Source of the DNA: Membranipora membranacea
Taxonomy: Eukaryota; Bryozoa; Gymnolaemata; Cheilostomatida; Membraniporidae
Direction of reading: 5' to 3'
NCBI GenBank assembly: GCA_914767715.1
Contig: OU612068.1
Location: 17,176,001 to 17,240,000 of the forward strand
Length of the DNA: 64,000 nt
Shown here piece by piece: positions 48,001-57,167 of this stretch. Numbering within the stretch: the first letter of the stretch is position 1; the number at the start of each line of letters is the position of its first letter. Made by a program: the position numbers and the translations under genes. A model generated the notes under the pieces. It made no database searches and was not told where the DNA came from. It worked only from the letters and a program-made list of their open reading frames with translations.

Positions 48001-51000
48001 CAGCAGATCAACCAAAAATACTGTCTCCACAAGGTACCCAATTCAGCATGCAAAGTAAGTTATGGCAGCTCTTAGCTAATAAGTATTACTACTATCACTA
48101 CTCGATTCACTATTGTTTTCAGTTGAACTCATTTTTTGTTAAAAGTACAAGGTGCGACTCCAAGCCTATTGAATAGCTACCAGGATCCGCATTCCTTGAA
48201 AGTCTGATGAAAAGATTTGCGAAACTGTTTATCAATTTCGATGCTTTGTTGCAAAACAGATTTTGTGTTTATGTCAAATTCTGCTTTTACCTGCTTGAGG
48301 ACATGTGTGTGATTTCAACACAAACCAGCATAAAGGTAGTACATTATCGAATGAACTTAGTCATGCGATTTGACAAAGTCATATTATATAATTCGTTGCC
48401 CTCGTATGCAACGGCCTTGCGATTGTCCACCGATAACTCGTCCATTGCACCAGGCTTAGATCTAGTACATTTTGAAGGTTTTGTAAACAGGCCTACTTTG
48501 GCATCCTTCGTTATCATTTGACCGAAGATACTAAATTCTCCTTGATAGTACCCATCGGCCATCGCCCTAATAACGATTAGAACATCCAAACGCATTCGGA
48601 ATTGACCTTGATAATTATTAATGGGTCGGTGATCATTCGCATTCTGCATGGTAAAGCCTCAATGACCAACGCTTCTACTTCTAGTAAGGATGATGTGAAT
48701 GTTTTTATTGTAATGACCTCAGTAAAACATTGGAAGATGTTGGCAGACCAAGGGGCAAAGTTCAATCTTTTCCTATGCAAAGATATCTTTTAGTTGAACT
48801 TAAACAGTACTCAAAGTGAAAATGAGTGAGAAATGTTTTTCCTGATGACGCAATATAACGCTAGAAAATGTAGATCAAAGTTGGCCAGGGTTGTACTGTA
48901 CTTCGTGAAGTCACATATTTTTTAATTGTATCATGTGCCTTGCGCCTGATAGAAGCCTGATGGGAGGTGTAAGTTATTATAGTCTTTGTCTAGCCGGTAC
49001 TAGGAGGGGCGGAGCTTAACTAACTCATCAATCTCTTTGTGCGGTGAGCAATGATTGTTTCCTCATCCATACAGCAGCCACCCCACTATTGTAACATGCA
49101 CACAAAGCATGTACTGTAAAGCATAATGCCAACTTCTAGCCTGTTGTTATCGTTTGTTTACAGCATCAAAGAAGGCTGGTGCACTGACGTCCCTCAATTC
49201 ATCCGAGGTGAGTAAGGCTGCGTAGTATCGCGTGAGCGTGGTATAGTGTTCTAACAGTAACTGTGATGATTGGAAGTAACCACAATGCTGTACTCAGTAA
49301 CACGACTGTAACATAGGCTGTGTTAGCTTGTAGTTGTAATGCCACACTCAGAGGCATGTCAGTTAGCTAATGGTCACTTATCTGTGTAGTTGGCTAATTT
49401 ATACTTAGTTTGTAAATTGAGGCAAAACAACCAATTTTTAATTAAAAACCGGGAGTGCAATAATCATGGTGCGATTGAGGGTGTGGGAGAGCCGGGCTAG
49501 CAATCACGCTCAGTCTCTGGCCTCACCGCTGGACAGCACACCCCAAAGTGGTGTTACGGTAGGTCTTATTATTTATCTATGATTTTGTGAAAACAATTCT
49601 GTTTACCAGAAGGAAATTTTGATCTTTTCACACTCGTCCTATATAAAATTACCATAGATAGACCCTTGTCTGTGAGTGATATACATTATATTAAAATTAA
49701 ATTGAATCAAATAAGTTGAAAGACTGATTGTTACATAGGTATATCTGTGGTAGCTTGGTGTTGACATGCAGTTTCTGTAAACCTAAGAAATAAGTTAAAT
49801 TTTAAAATACGTCGAACAATATAGGGAATACCAGATTTTTAAAAAACCTGTAAACTATTCAACACCACTCGGTTGTGTTGTTGTTGCCATGAAAGATGCT
49901 CCAGCAGCTTTTAATTTAGGATTGTTATTTATAACATTATTAACTTGATGGCAGCTGGAACCATCTCATCTTGGCCACTCCATCCAGTGTTTCTCCTGTA
50001 GATTGAGACCAGTGATACAGTTATCTAAAGTTTTTAGCCATAAAATTGCTATCATGAAGATCATTTGTTGGATTTTTTTGCTTTCAAAATAAGGGTGCCC
50101 TCCAGTGCAAAAAATGGTTTCACGTAAAAAAAATTATAAATAATTCCCTGTTTGACTTGAGCACGCTAAAAACGTGGCGGTTTTTATAATAAAACTTTGC
50201 TGTAATGAAATACCTAGTGATGTACTTTTCCACAAATGCATGCATTTGTTGTGCATGTCAGAAGAATGTCACCGACAAACCGCGGCAGTTGAAAGAGACT
50301 TCATAGAACGGATCATTAATTATCTTTTCTTACATTTGATACAGGTTTTCTCACCTCCTAGAGCAACTATAGCGTTATCAGATAACATCGACTCGTCCCA
50401 GACAAGCCCTTCCGCTCCCGGCACGTCACAGGGAGGATCGACAGCGGAACAAAAAAGACGTAGTCACATCAAGAATGGCTTCGAGACCTTACAGAGCCTT
50501 GTACCGGCACTTGCCAATAACCCTACTAATAAGGTAATTATGTTTGATAGTATAGCACTCAGTAGAACACAATGGCAGAATTTTGCTGCGCCAAATTGGG
50601 GCCATGTTAGACATGGTACCAATATTATTTTGTTTCACCATTGGAATGATACACACTCTTCAGGGCAACACTGGATAGGGCTGATTGTCTGAGTGGCTAT
50701 GGCCACGTAGTCTCAGTTTCGTCAACTATTTCTTCTTTGATTGGTTAGGAGAGGGAGGCAAAAATAGATCCTACGTTTGACTTTCTTATAGTCTAATAAC
50801 AATTACAAAAAGCACGCTGATACCAAGCCAATGTGGAAGCAATTAGTGCATGTGGCCATTAGCTAGGATTACTATTCCGGACAGGGTAGCAACATAACAT
50901 GTTGTAGAAGAAGGGGATAAGGATCTGGCAGATCTAAACTAGCTATCCTATGCCACTGGCCGTACTTAAAGTGCCCCAATCCTATGGAAAATATGACGTG

Positions 51001-54000
51001 TGTAGCCAAAGCTTTACTGAGCCACCCCTCCTATGTTCTTATTATTCTCTGATCTAGCATAACTAGCTAGTATAGAAGGTAGTAGTATAGTAGTATAGTA
51101 GGTAGTTGAGATATTTTGTTTTTCATTAACAAATATGTGGGGAAGTGCATAAATATGAGAGTTACCTTAGTACTGGCATATTGGAAATTTGGAGTTGTCT
51201 ACTGCATGCTCATTTCAATTTGGACAAAAGGTGAATCTGATCTCACCACTTGTTGCTTAAAAATTTTCGAAATAGAAGCATAATTGAGAAATGAAATTTC
51301 CCCAGGTGTGAATTGGCTAATATTATTGAGGGTTTTATTTATATAAGTATGTTATATAAGTTTATATTGTTTACTATCTTTTGACAAAAAATTCATCTTG
51401 GTTTTTGCCCTCAGATTAAAATCAAGTAGAATAAAGTACATTGCTGGCGGCATTATTGGTACAAAGGTGTCAAAATGGGCAGTGTTTAGTAAGTTCAGTG
51501 CATTTGTCCAATGAACTCACTCATTGAAATGACACAACGTCTGACATGACAGCTGCCCAGGGTCAAAAACTGAGCGATGCACGAAACAGACTGTACCGGC
51601 CAGTAGGTTCAACTATGTGATTTGTTACATAATGATGTCTGGCCGGCTGGTGCAGACCAGTCTAGTCTACCATCACATGATGCATGTTACATTCTCATGA
51701 AACCTTCGCGTGATGTTTTGTGGTCAAGACTGAGGATGAGTTTCTTCCGAGTGAGCGCTTCACTTGTCCTTGTCCAGCAAGAGGACATCTAATTAATCTC
51801 CACCCCTATGGTAATTCCAACGGGGGGGGGGGGGGGGAATGGATCAAACTTGATCTAGTTCCAACCCATCAAAGCAGGCTACCTACTACTGATATTGATT
51901 AGAGACATAGACTCAATATATTAGACTTATATATATTCAGTCTATGGTTAAAGAGCTTAAATTTTACTGCGTTGAGAAATCCTTACACCGAAAATAAAAG
52001 TCTCAATAATTTTTAAGATAACCCTGAATTAAAAATAATCAGGCTTGCAAAAAAGATTATGTCGGTCAAAATAATGATGTGATGTGCCAAAAATACCATA
52101 TCCAAAAATAAAATCAAATTCCTCAGTCCATTGAAAACATTGCCTTTTCTATAAAACTGTTAGCCTTGTAGCGCGGCTACTAAAAAATAAGCCGCGTGAC
52201 AAGGCTATAAAACTGAAGATCGAAATTCATTAAAATTTTGGATTTCGAGAAATTTTATGGACACTATAAGGGTACCTGTCCTTATGGCTGAATGATCTAC
52301 TTTCAGGAATTTTTCTTTTAGTGGATGATATAACTATTGAGGCTATAAATTTGATTTGAGGCTATAAATCAAATACTGGAACTTTTTTACTGTTTGAGGT
52401 CAATAACAAGTGTTGAAAATGGAATTAAAATTTTACCTTTCCCACCACACCAATGACTACTCAAAAACACTAATGAAAATTAAGTAATTATTTCATATAG
52501 TTTTAGTCTAATAAATTGGACTGCACCTGACACAACTAAAAACTTTGCCCCCCCCCCCTTCCTTTCCGTTCAACAACTCGACACAGCTCCGCTGCTGTAT
52601 TTTATATGTGCCAATGCGTTGCTGCCCAACAATGCATTAGTAGGCAATGAATTTTATCTGTTGTCTACGGGCTATCCTTTTCCCTCCCATGTATTATTCA
52701 TCTTGAATAGTGCGATTATTTCGCATTTAATGCGATTATTTCGCATTTTCCCTTTTTTATCTATTATGCAGAAAATGTTGCTGCAAGAATAATTACACAA
52801 TAATTGTATATTCTAACAGTAACTTATTCTGTGCCTATATCTTTTTACATATGCCCATGTGATTTTTAAGGGAGAACCTGTCATCCGATTGTTTCTGTTT
52901 ATAGGTGAGCAAGGCTGCCATGCTAACTAAGACTGCTGACTTTGCACTGAAACTAAAGACAGAACGTCAACAGATGCAAGAAGAAGCAGATTTACTGCAA
53001 CAAGAGATTGATGCGCTCAACACTGCCATCAGGTGAGTAAAGAAAGTTATTCTTCTTCTGAAAATTTTCTCATATTAAACGGGGGGGGGGGGGGGGGGGG
53101 TTATTAACTTGATATTTGGATTTGTTTTGATAGAAAATTCCTAGTGACCAACATTCTGTTGACATTCCGACACCATCAAAAATGATCTATGAGCTACTAT
53201 GGTTTATTATCAAAACAAACTTTGATAGTTGCGATTCTTGGGTGAAAGAATAAATGCCTCAATACTTGGACATTCGACAGTTTTAGGGTCGTATCTCTCA
53301 AAATGTTCAGTCTATGGCAAATGATCACGGAATTTTTTAGTCATTTAACATTTATTTCACATTATAATGATATAACTTTGTGTACCGGTTTGCTGTTTCA
53401 GTACGTGTCAATGCCAGTTGCCAGCTACTGGAGTGCCAGTAACTCAACAGCACAGCGATCAAATGAAAAAAATGTTACACGCTTACATCAAAGACAGAAC
53501 AAACCAAAACTGGAAATTTTACGTGTTCAGCCAAATGGCTACGCCTCTATTCGATTCATTTAACGGCATCGTGTCAACAGCTAGTATCGAGGAGCTGTAC
53601 AGGACAACACAGCTGTGGTTAGATCAGCATTGCTCTCTACCTGCTCTTCGACCAGGTGAGTTTCTGTGTGTTACCCATAAAAGGGAGTATTTTTATATCT
53701 ATGGTGCTACCTTAGGCATATATAATAGATTATTATAAATGTTTATGGTGTTACCTTATTGCGTTACATTATAATAAAAATGCTTAGTTGTGTGAAAAAT
53801 TCAAGCTGTAAAAAATTTACATTAGCTTTTGATACGATTCTAACCTTGGAAAGACCACCATCAAGTATCGGTGCAACAGAAAATGTGAAACTATTCAGCT
53901 ACAACTAAAAATGAAAAAATAAAGACCAAAAAAATTACGTGTCTCTTATAACAAAACTGGTGATTGCCAACAATTTCATCCATGCGCAGCGCTCGAACCA

Positions 54001-54677
54001 AACCAAACCAGTTTGATCGATCGTGCCTTGAAATTTTGACGGCACATAGTTCATAGGAATTGTTATGGCATTTCTGTAGTTTTATAATTTATTGTTGGCT
54101 ATTATTGTAATTTTAATGGATTACTCTCTCTCCGTATTTGGAGGTGTTGTTCGGGAGTGTGCCAAATCAGCCAATCATATTTTGATATAATAGTTACTGG
54201 CACATTCCATGACGTACCATTATAAAAGTGGAGAATCCGGCTTTGAGTTTAATTATCAATCAATTAACCTATCTAACCTTGAACTTCAAGGGGACCAAGT
54301 TCCTCTTCTGTACAATTCTTTCTTTCATGGGTGTTATAAAGGCCTCCAGGACCCCCCCCCCCAACCCTACCATACGCTCCCCAGATGCAAGGCTTTTATC
54401 TGAAGATTATTATCTTGATTTATTATATTATTGTGATATTTTGATATGTGTGTGTTTGACAAAGGTCATGACTGCTCAATATTTTTAATTTGTATTTTTA
54501 GCTGTGTCAAACTCGCTGAGGACCATTGGTACAGAAACCTCCATTTTGTCTGATCCGCAATCCTTTCCGGAGCAGGCCAGACACGCAGTAAACAACTTAC
54601 AATCTACCTCATCACAGGCTTCAAACTCTTCTACCCAATCAGGGTCGGACTTTCATAAGATCAACAACGGCTTGTAG
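36014..54677 (+). CDS. MLXIP: Mondo family bHLH-Zip transcription factor (MondoA/ChREBP-like)
   Basis: Glucose-responsive activator that works as a dimer with Mlx, shuttling between cytoplasm, mitochondrial surface and nucleus. Exons: 36014-36693, 36980-37086, 38269-38345, 39803-39922, 41634-41814, 42865-42957, 44345-44452, 44918-45405, 45969-46157, 47958-48054, 49164-49207, 50345-50533, 52905-53032, 53402-53655, 54502-54677; 976 aa, phases agree. A Gln-rich N-terminus precedes Mondo region I (SPHSGHFMTSNL, ~140-151). The conserved glucose-sensing module follows: LSKLFACMTLAYG, FKGLKINTWDKMRLNNIIW, REWHLQFMRKHKPIVCSF, EGKYWKRQLD. Then QPGLGTLQPTLEDL and EPFQDLL, a Gln/Ser-rich region, the bHLH from ~763 (AEQKRRSHIKNGFETLQ) and leucine zipper (KTADFALKLKTERQQMQEEA), and the C-terminal dimerisation/cytoplasmic domain (LPATGVPVTQQ, FNGIVSTASIEELYRTTQ, SLPALRP). 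The basic region is short (see findings). The single Mondo gene model cannot be assigned to MLXIP rather than MLXIPL; the symbol is for the family. Confidence 0.95.
37958..37993. mobile_element. Family D palindrome, 36 bp, with flanking repeat
   Basis: Perfect palindrome; the core CACAGAGTAAGGATAT plus complement (37960-37991) is flanked by ATACCAT at 37953-37959 and 37992-37998 (extends to 7 of 8 as CATACCAT/GATACCAT). Mondo intron 2. Confidence 0.7.
38394..38479. mobile_element. Family C copy with interior
   Basis: Element 38402-38471 starts TCTAGCCCTGTCACGCGGCT and ends CCACGTAACAAGGATA. Flanks TAGAGAGT and AAGAGAGT match at 7 of 8. Mondo intron 3. Confidence 0.6.
38891..39041. mobile_element. 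Family B MITE copy 3 with perfect 8-bp target duplication
   Basis: Element 38899-39033 runs from CTAGACCAAGTTTGGTCC to GGATTAAACTTGATTTA with GCCTGCATTCGG and GAATGCAGGC inner arms. GATTTTAA is exactly repeated on both sides. Mondo intron 3. Confidence 0.82.
39071..39323. repeat. Diverged tandem duplication of about 143 bp
   Basis: Both copies begin ATTTCAGCTGTT (39071 and 39216). A 52-bp segment starting AATCAGCTGTGTGCGT (39129-39180 and 39272-39323) differs at only a few positions. Mondo intron 3. Confidence 0.8.
42285..42520 (-). mobile_element. 3' end of a LINE retrotransposon, 5'-truncated
   Basis: On the minus strand a frame ending at 42330 contains GQRNQGRPRLRFKDVTKRNM followed by W-x7-C-x2-W spacing (QSKALDCQSWRTVI), the typical C-terminus of many LINE reverse-transcriptase ORFs. 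After the stop, the sequence ends in ATGATGATGATG, the simple 3' repeat often seen in RTE-like elements. Only about 235 bp remain. Mondo intron 5. Confidence 0.75.
42580..42780. mobile_element. 201-bp foldback element with perfect 37-bp arms
   Basis: The arm 42580-42616 begins CCCAAAGACCAATGCATG; its exact reverse complement is at 42744-42780. The 127-bp interior contains a 24-bp perfect palindrome (family D, 42626-42649). No flanking duplication is obvious. Mondo intron 5. Confidence 0.8.
42623..42651. mobile_element. Family D palindrome nested in the foldback element
   Basis: CACAGAGTAAGGATAT...CCTTACTCTTG; positions 42626-42649 are a perfect 24-bp palindrome. The outer octamers match poorly (4 of 8). 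Confidence 0.55.
43344..43370 (+). CDS. MLXIP: Possible 27-nt cassette exon of the Mondo gene
   Basis: Between exons 42865-42957 and 44345-44452 (a phase-1 junction) a 27-nt stretch is bounded by TTTCTAG and GTACGA and preserves the frame, encoding DTTKDQNLK. Direct joining of the neighbours gives EPFQDLLSEAF, matching the vertebrate EPFQDLF, so the exon would be optional. Confidence 0.35.
43383..43513. mobile_element. Family B MITE copy 4
   Basis: Element 43391-43505 runs from CTAGAACAATTTTGATCC to GGGATCAATCTTGATCTAA; the inner arms ACCTGCATTTGGAGTTGCTC and complement are nearly perfect. Flanks ACCTGGCA and ACCTGGTA match at 7 of 8. Starts 12 bp after the possible cassette exon. Confidence 0.78.
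43805..43848. mobile_element. Family A insertion with perfect 8-bp target duplication
   Basis: CATAAACATA-TAATTTTG-TATGTTTATG (43813-43840) is bracketed by exact GTGTTAAC repeats. Mondo intron. Ends CATA/TATG as in the copy at 7453-7490. Confidence 0.75.
46602..46615. repeat. C14 homopolymer
   Basis: Fourteen C in a row in a Mondo intron; one of four long G/C runs within 8 kb. Confidence 0.9.
48344..48780 (-). other. Unrecognised open reading frames inside Mondo intron
   Basis: Two overlapping minus-strand frames (48649-48344, 101 codons; 48780-48577, 67 codons) occupy a stretch with balanced base composition in an otherwise AT-rich intron. The longer one reads QMITKDAKVGLFTKPSKC and SVDNRKAVAYEGNELYN, which looks protein-like, but no family is recognised. 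Could be a decayed mobile-element gene, a nested gene fragment or chance. Confidence 0.25.
51814..51865. mobile_element. Family B MITE copy 5, left half replaced by G16
   Basis: The right end GGATCAAACTTGATCTA (51841-51857) is intact. Directly left of it is a run of 16 G (51822-51837) instead of the interior and left arm. ATTCCAAC and GTTCCAAC (7 of 8) bracket the whole, as a target duplication would. Confidence 0.55.
51898..51954. mobile_element. Family A micro-palindrome, 41-bp copy
   Basis: Positions 51906-51946 start CATAGACTCAATATATTAGA and end TTCAGTCTATG. Flanks ATTAGAGA and GTTAAAGA match at 6 of 8. It lies only 33 bp beyond family B copy 5. Mondo intron. Confidence 0.55.
52151..52215. 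mobile_element. Family C hairpin with perfect flanking repeat
   Basis: TAGCCTTGTAGCGCGGCT and AGCCGCGTGACAAGGCTA around a short A-rich loop. ATAAAACTG lies on both sides (the identity extends to CTATAAAACTG). Mondo intron. Confidence 0.75.
52711..52748. repeat. 18-bp direct repeat, palindromic
   Basis: TGCGATTATTTCGCATTT occurs twice, separated by AA; each copy can also fold (ATGCGA/TCGCAT). Mondo intron. Confidence 0.8.
53081..53100. repeat. G20 homopolymer
   Basis: Twenty G in a row, 49 bp after the Mondo exon ending at 53032. Could affect splicing through a G-quadruplex, or be a sequencing artefact. Confidence 0.85.
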
Positions 54678-55660
54678 CATTAGCTTTTATCCTCTCAAAG
54701 AGGAGAAACCCACGATAACAAGGCATAAAATGGGGAGATTTCTAAAGTTATCTTGCGAAGCCAGAATATATCTGGTCTGACATGGTCAGTACGCATTAGT
54801 AGCAGCAGGGGGGGGGGGGGGCTGAAGTTATCATAAGTTAGGAGTTTTCTGTACTGTCATCTTAATATAAATGAGTAGACAACTCCTTTCAGTTGTTACC
54901 ATTAGTATTGTAAATACCCTCCCAAATTTGAAATCTCCTTTTGAATTCATGGTGTTGTACATGGTGATTTGCTTGGCTGTTTATTTAAGTCAGTGTCATT
55001 GAATGATTGAGATGCTCACATGGTGTGTAGATGAATTTTATAAAATCACATAGTTTTTTTATTGAGATATCATGATTGGAGTTATCCCTCATGTAATGAG
55101 TGTTATCTATTATATATACAGTGTATTTTGACTGTCCAATTCTTAGCGGTCATTATTTTTACATTGTCGTGTTCTGTTCACAAAAGCTTGTGCTAGCTGT
55201 AACTTTGCTGTGGCAAGAGTAGAAGAATTTGCATGTCATTATCTTGACAGATGCTATTGAAAATGGCCTCATTTTCAGAGCTAATACATATTTTTAAGAT
55301 CAGTATTTTTTGCGGTGCCAATTTTTAATGACATACATAATGTACTGTTAACCTTACAAGCACAGACAGACAATGCACTTTATCTCCTGTCTATATAATT
55401 AACCAGATCAAACTCTACCATATATATATATTTATATTAATTTCCTGTTATTGAATTGAGATCCGCAGTGTTGTATTCGTAGGATAGCATGGATGTAAAA
55501 TAACATCTCATTTTGTCAGATACATATTTGTAAATGTTTGTATAAAAAAAATAGTTGTAAAGGCATGTAATGTCAATTCATATCAATTTTTCAAATATAC
55601 TATTCATTTTCCATGTATCTATTTTTGAAAGGTAATAAATAATAACATGAGTGGCAGATT
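54678..55660 (+). other. Mondo 3' UTR and probable polyadenylation signal
   Basis: AT-rich region after the stop codon with no ORF. A G14 run is at 54808-54821. AATAAA at 55634-55639 is a plausible poly(A) signal, giving a 3' UTR of just under 1 kb; extent is inferred. Confidence 0.45.
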
Positions 55661-55899
55661 AGATAAGTGGTAGATAAGCTAGAGCTAGAGAGGTTTAAAT
55701 CTTGGTCCTTTGGTCATCAATTTGGTTATATCATTTGTCACTGTATGTAAGGCCATTACATTTGATTACTCAAGCTCTGCCAAAATATCACCAACTCTCA
55801 ACATAGATAAGCTCATTTGTCAACTAAAAACTAAAGAAAAAAGTACATAGCATCATAGATTTGTGTACTCTTAGTTGTATTTTCAATTATGAGGTTTAA

Positions 55900-56100
55900 T
55901 TAAGACCACGCGTCTTTGAGAAGAGCAAGTGGATCCCATTTGCCTGGATATCAGGTCGCTCCCATTCTAATGGTAGACTCCCTGACAGAGGATAACTCTT
56001 ACTGTAACATAACTGATGGGAACTCATGACGGAGATCTCATACCTGGGTCGAGGGGGCGCAACTCACAATTCAGATAAATTGGATCCAACCGTATCTAAT
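55900..56100. mobile_element. Possible diverged family B-like element
   Basis: GGATCCCATTTGCCTGGAT...CGCTCCC near the left end and the inverted GGGGGCGCAACT...TTGGATCC near the right end resemble the family B arm (GATCCAATTGCCTGCAT...GTTGCTCC) but are diverged and longer. No target duplication placed. Confidence 0.4.
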
Positions 56101-56492
56101 GTTACATCAATGAGTTAATTAGAGCATGTGAGGGATTAAATTCTGGTCTCATCTATATACTTGTTTAGTCATCTATGAGAATGTTGCGGGTGAACGTTTC
56201 CTGATTATCTTTGCACCCATAGAAACACAGGAAATTATTCTTTTTGAGAACTCAGCTTCTCTCATTGAAATCTGAGTGTTTAAAATGTAAATTATACATT
56301 CTGCCTTTACTGTCATGTTGTGATATATATTATAACAAAATCAATACACCAATGAGAGGACTGCGGCAGCGCCTCACAAACTTTGTCTTGTTTATATCAT
56401 GATTAATACGGGATTGATTTACGGATGCATGCTGTCATATCTGTATTTTCTTTAGAATGCACTCAACTAGTAGTATTTACAGTTAGTGGCAG

Positions 56493-56786
56493 GAATTTCA
56501 AGCTAGTAGCACTCGAAACTCAAGTACACCATTAGATCTCAGCCACCTGAAAGAAAAGGCCGCAGTAGATGTGGAGAAAGTCACAAAGCTTGTAGCAAAC
56601 TTCAAGAAAATCAGGTACGTTATCAGAACTGTTGTTTTTGTGATAGGACTAAGTTGAGTATTGATGGTGTAAATTGTGGGGTTGACAACATAACCGACCT
56701 GTTGTGTGAAGTAGGAGTCCAACTCCTTACGCCTACATACTGATAATGAGGTACTGCTCCTGTCCTGGTTGTTTGAACTCTGATAG
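56493..56786 (+). other. Orphan exon candidates (two)
   Basis: Segment 56493-56614, bounded by GCAG and GTACGT, is open and encodes a charged, helix-like peptide including PLDLSHLKEKAAVDVEKVTK and LVANFKKI. A second segment, 56715-56786, bounded by GTAG and GTTAGT, continues the same phase with RSPTPYAYILIMRYCSC. No start, stop or further exon is found and no family is recognised. May be a gene relic. Confidence 0.3.
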
Positions 56787-57087
56787 GTTAGTGTGCAACA
56801 TTCAATTTACCCCGTCTCGACAAGCTTTGTTTTTTTCCCCCTACCAACAAAGATTGTCGGATCTTGCTTCAGACCTTTAAGAAAAAATTGTTGTCCCCTC
56901 CTACTACGCTGGTAAAACTTTCATTAATCTGGGTCGTTATATGTTTGCTTCCCTTGCGTAATATCGAACCTTGTGAAAAGTGAAGACAGACATGGATACC
57001 CCGAAACCCCTTTATAATTAAAATCTACCTCAAATTTGAGTGTGGGTCCATCAACAGTTCAAACCCTTTTATGAGAAACATTTCCCG

Positions 57088-57167
57088 CTCCCAGACTAGC
57101 TTTGTCGCGCGGCTTCTTTTTTGTTTTGGGGACAAAAAGGTAGCCGCGTGACAAGGCTACTCCCACA
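57088..57167. mobile_element. Family C copy, 64 bp
   Basis: Element 57096-57159 runs from CTAGCTTTGTCGCGCGGCTT to GTAGCCGCGTGACAAGGCTA with an inner T-rich/A-rich pairing. Flanks CTCCCAGA and CTCCCACA match at 7 of 8. Intergenic. Confidence 0.7.
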
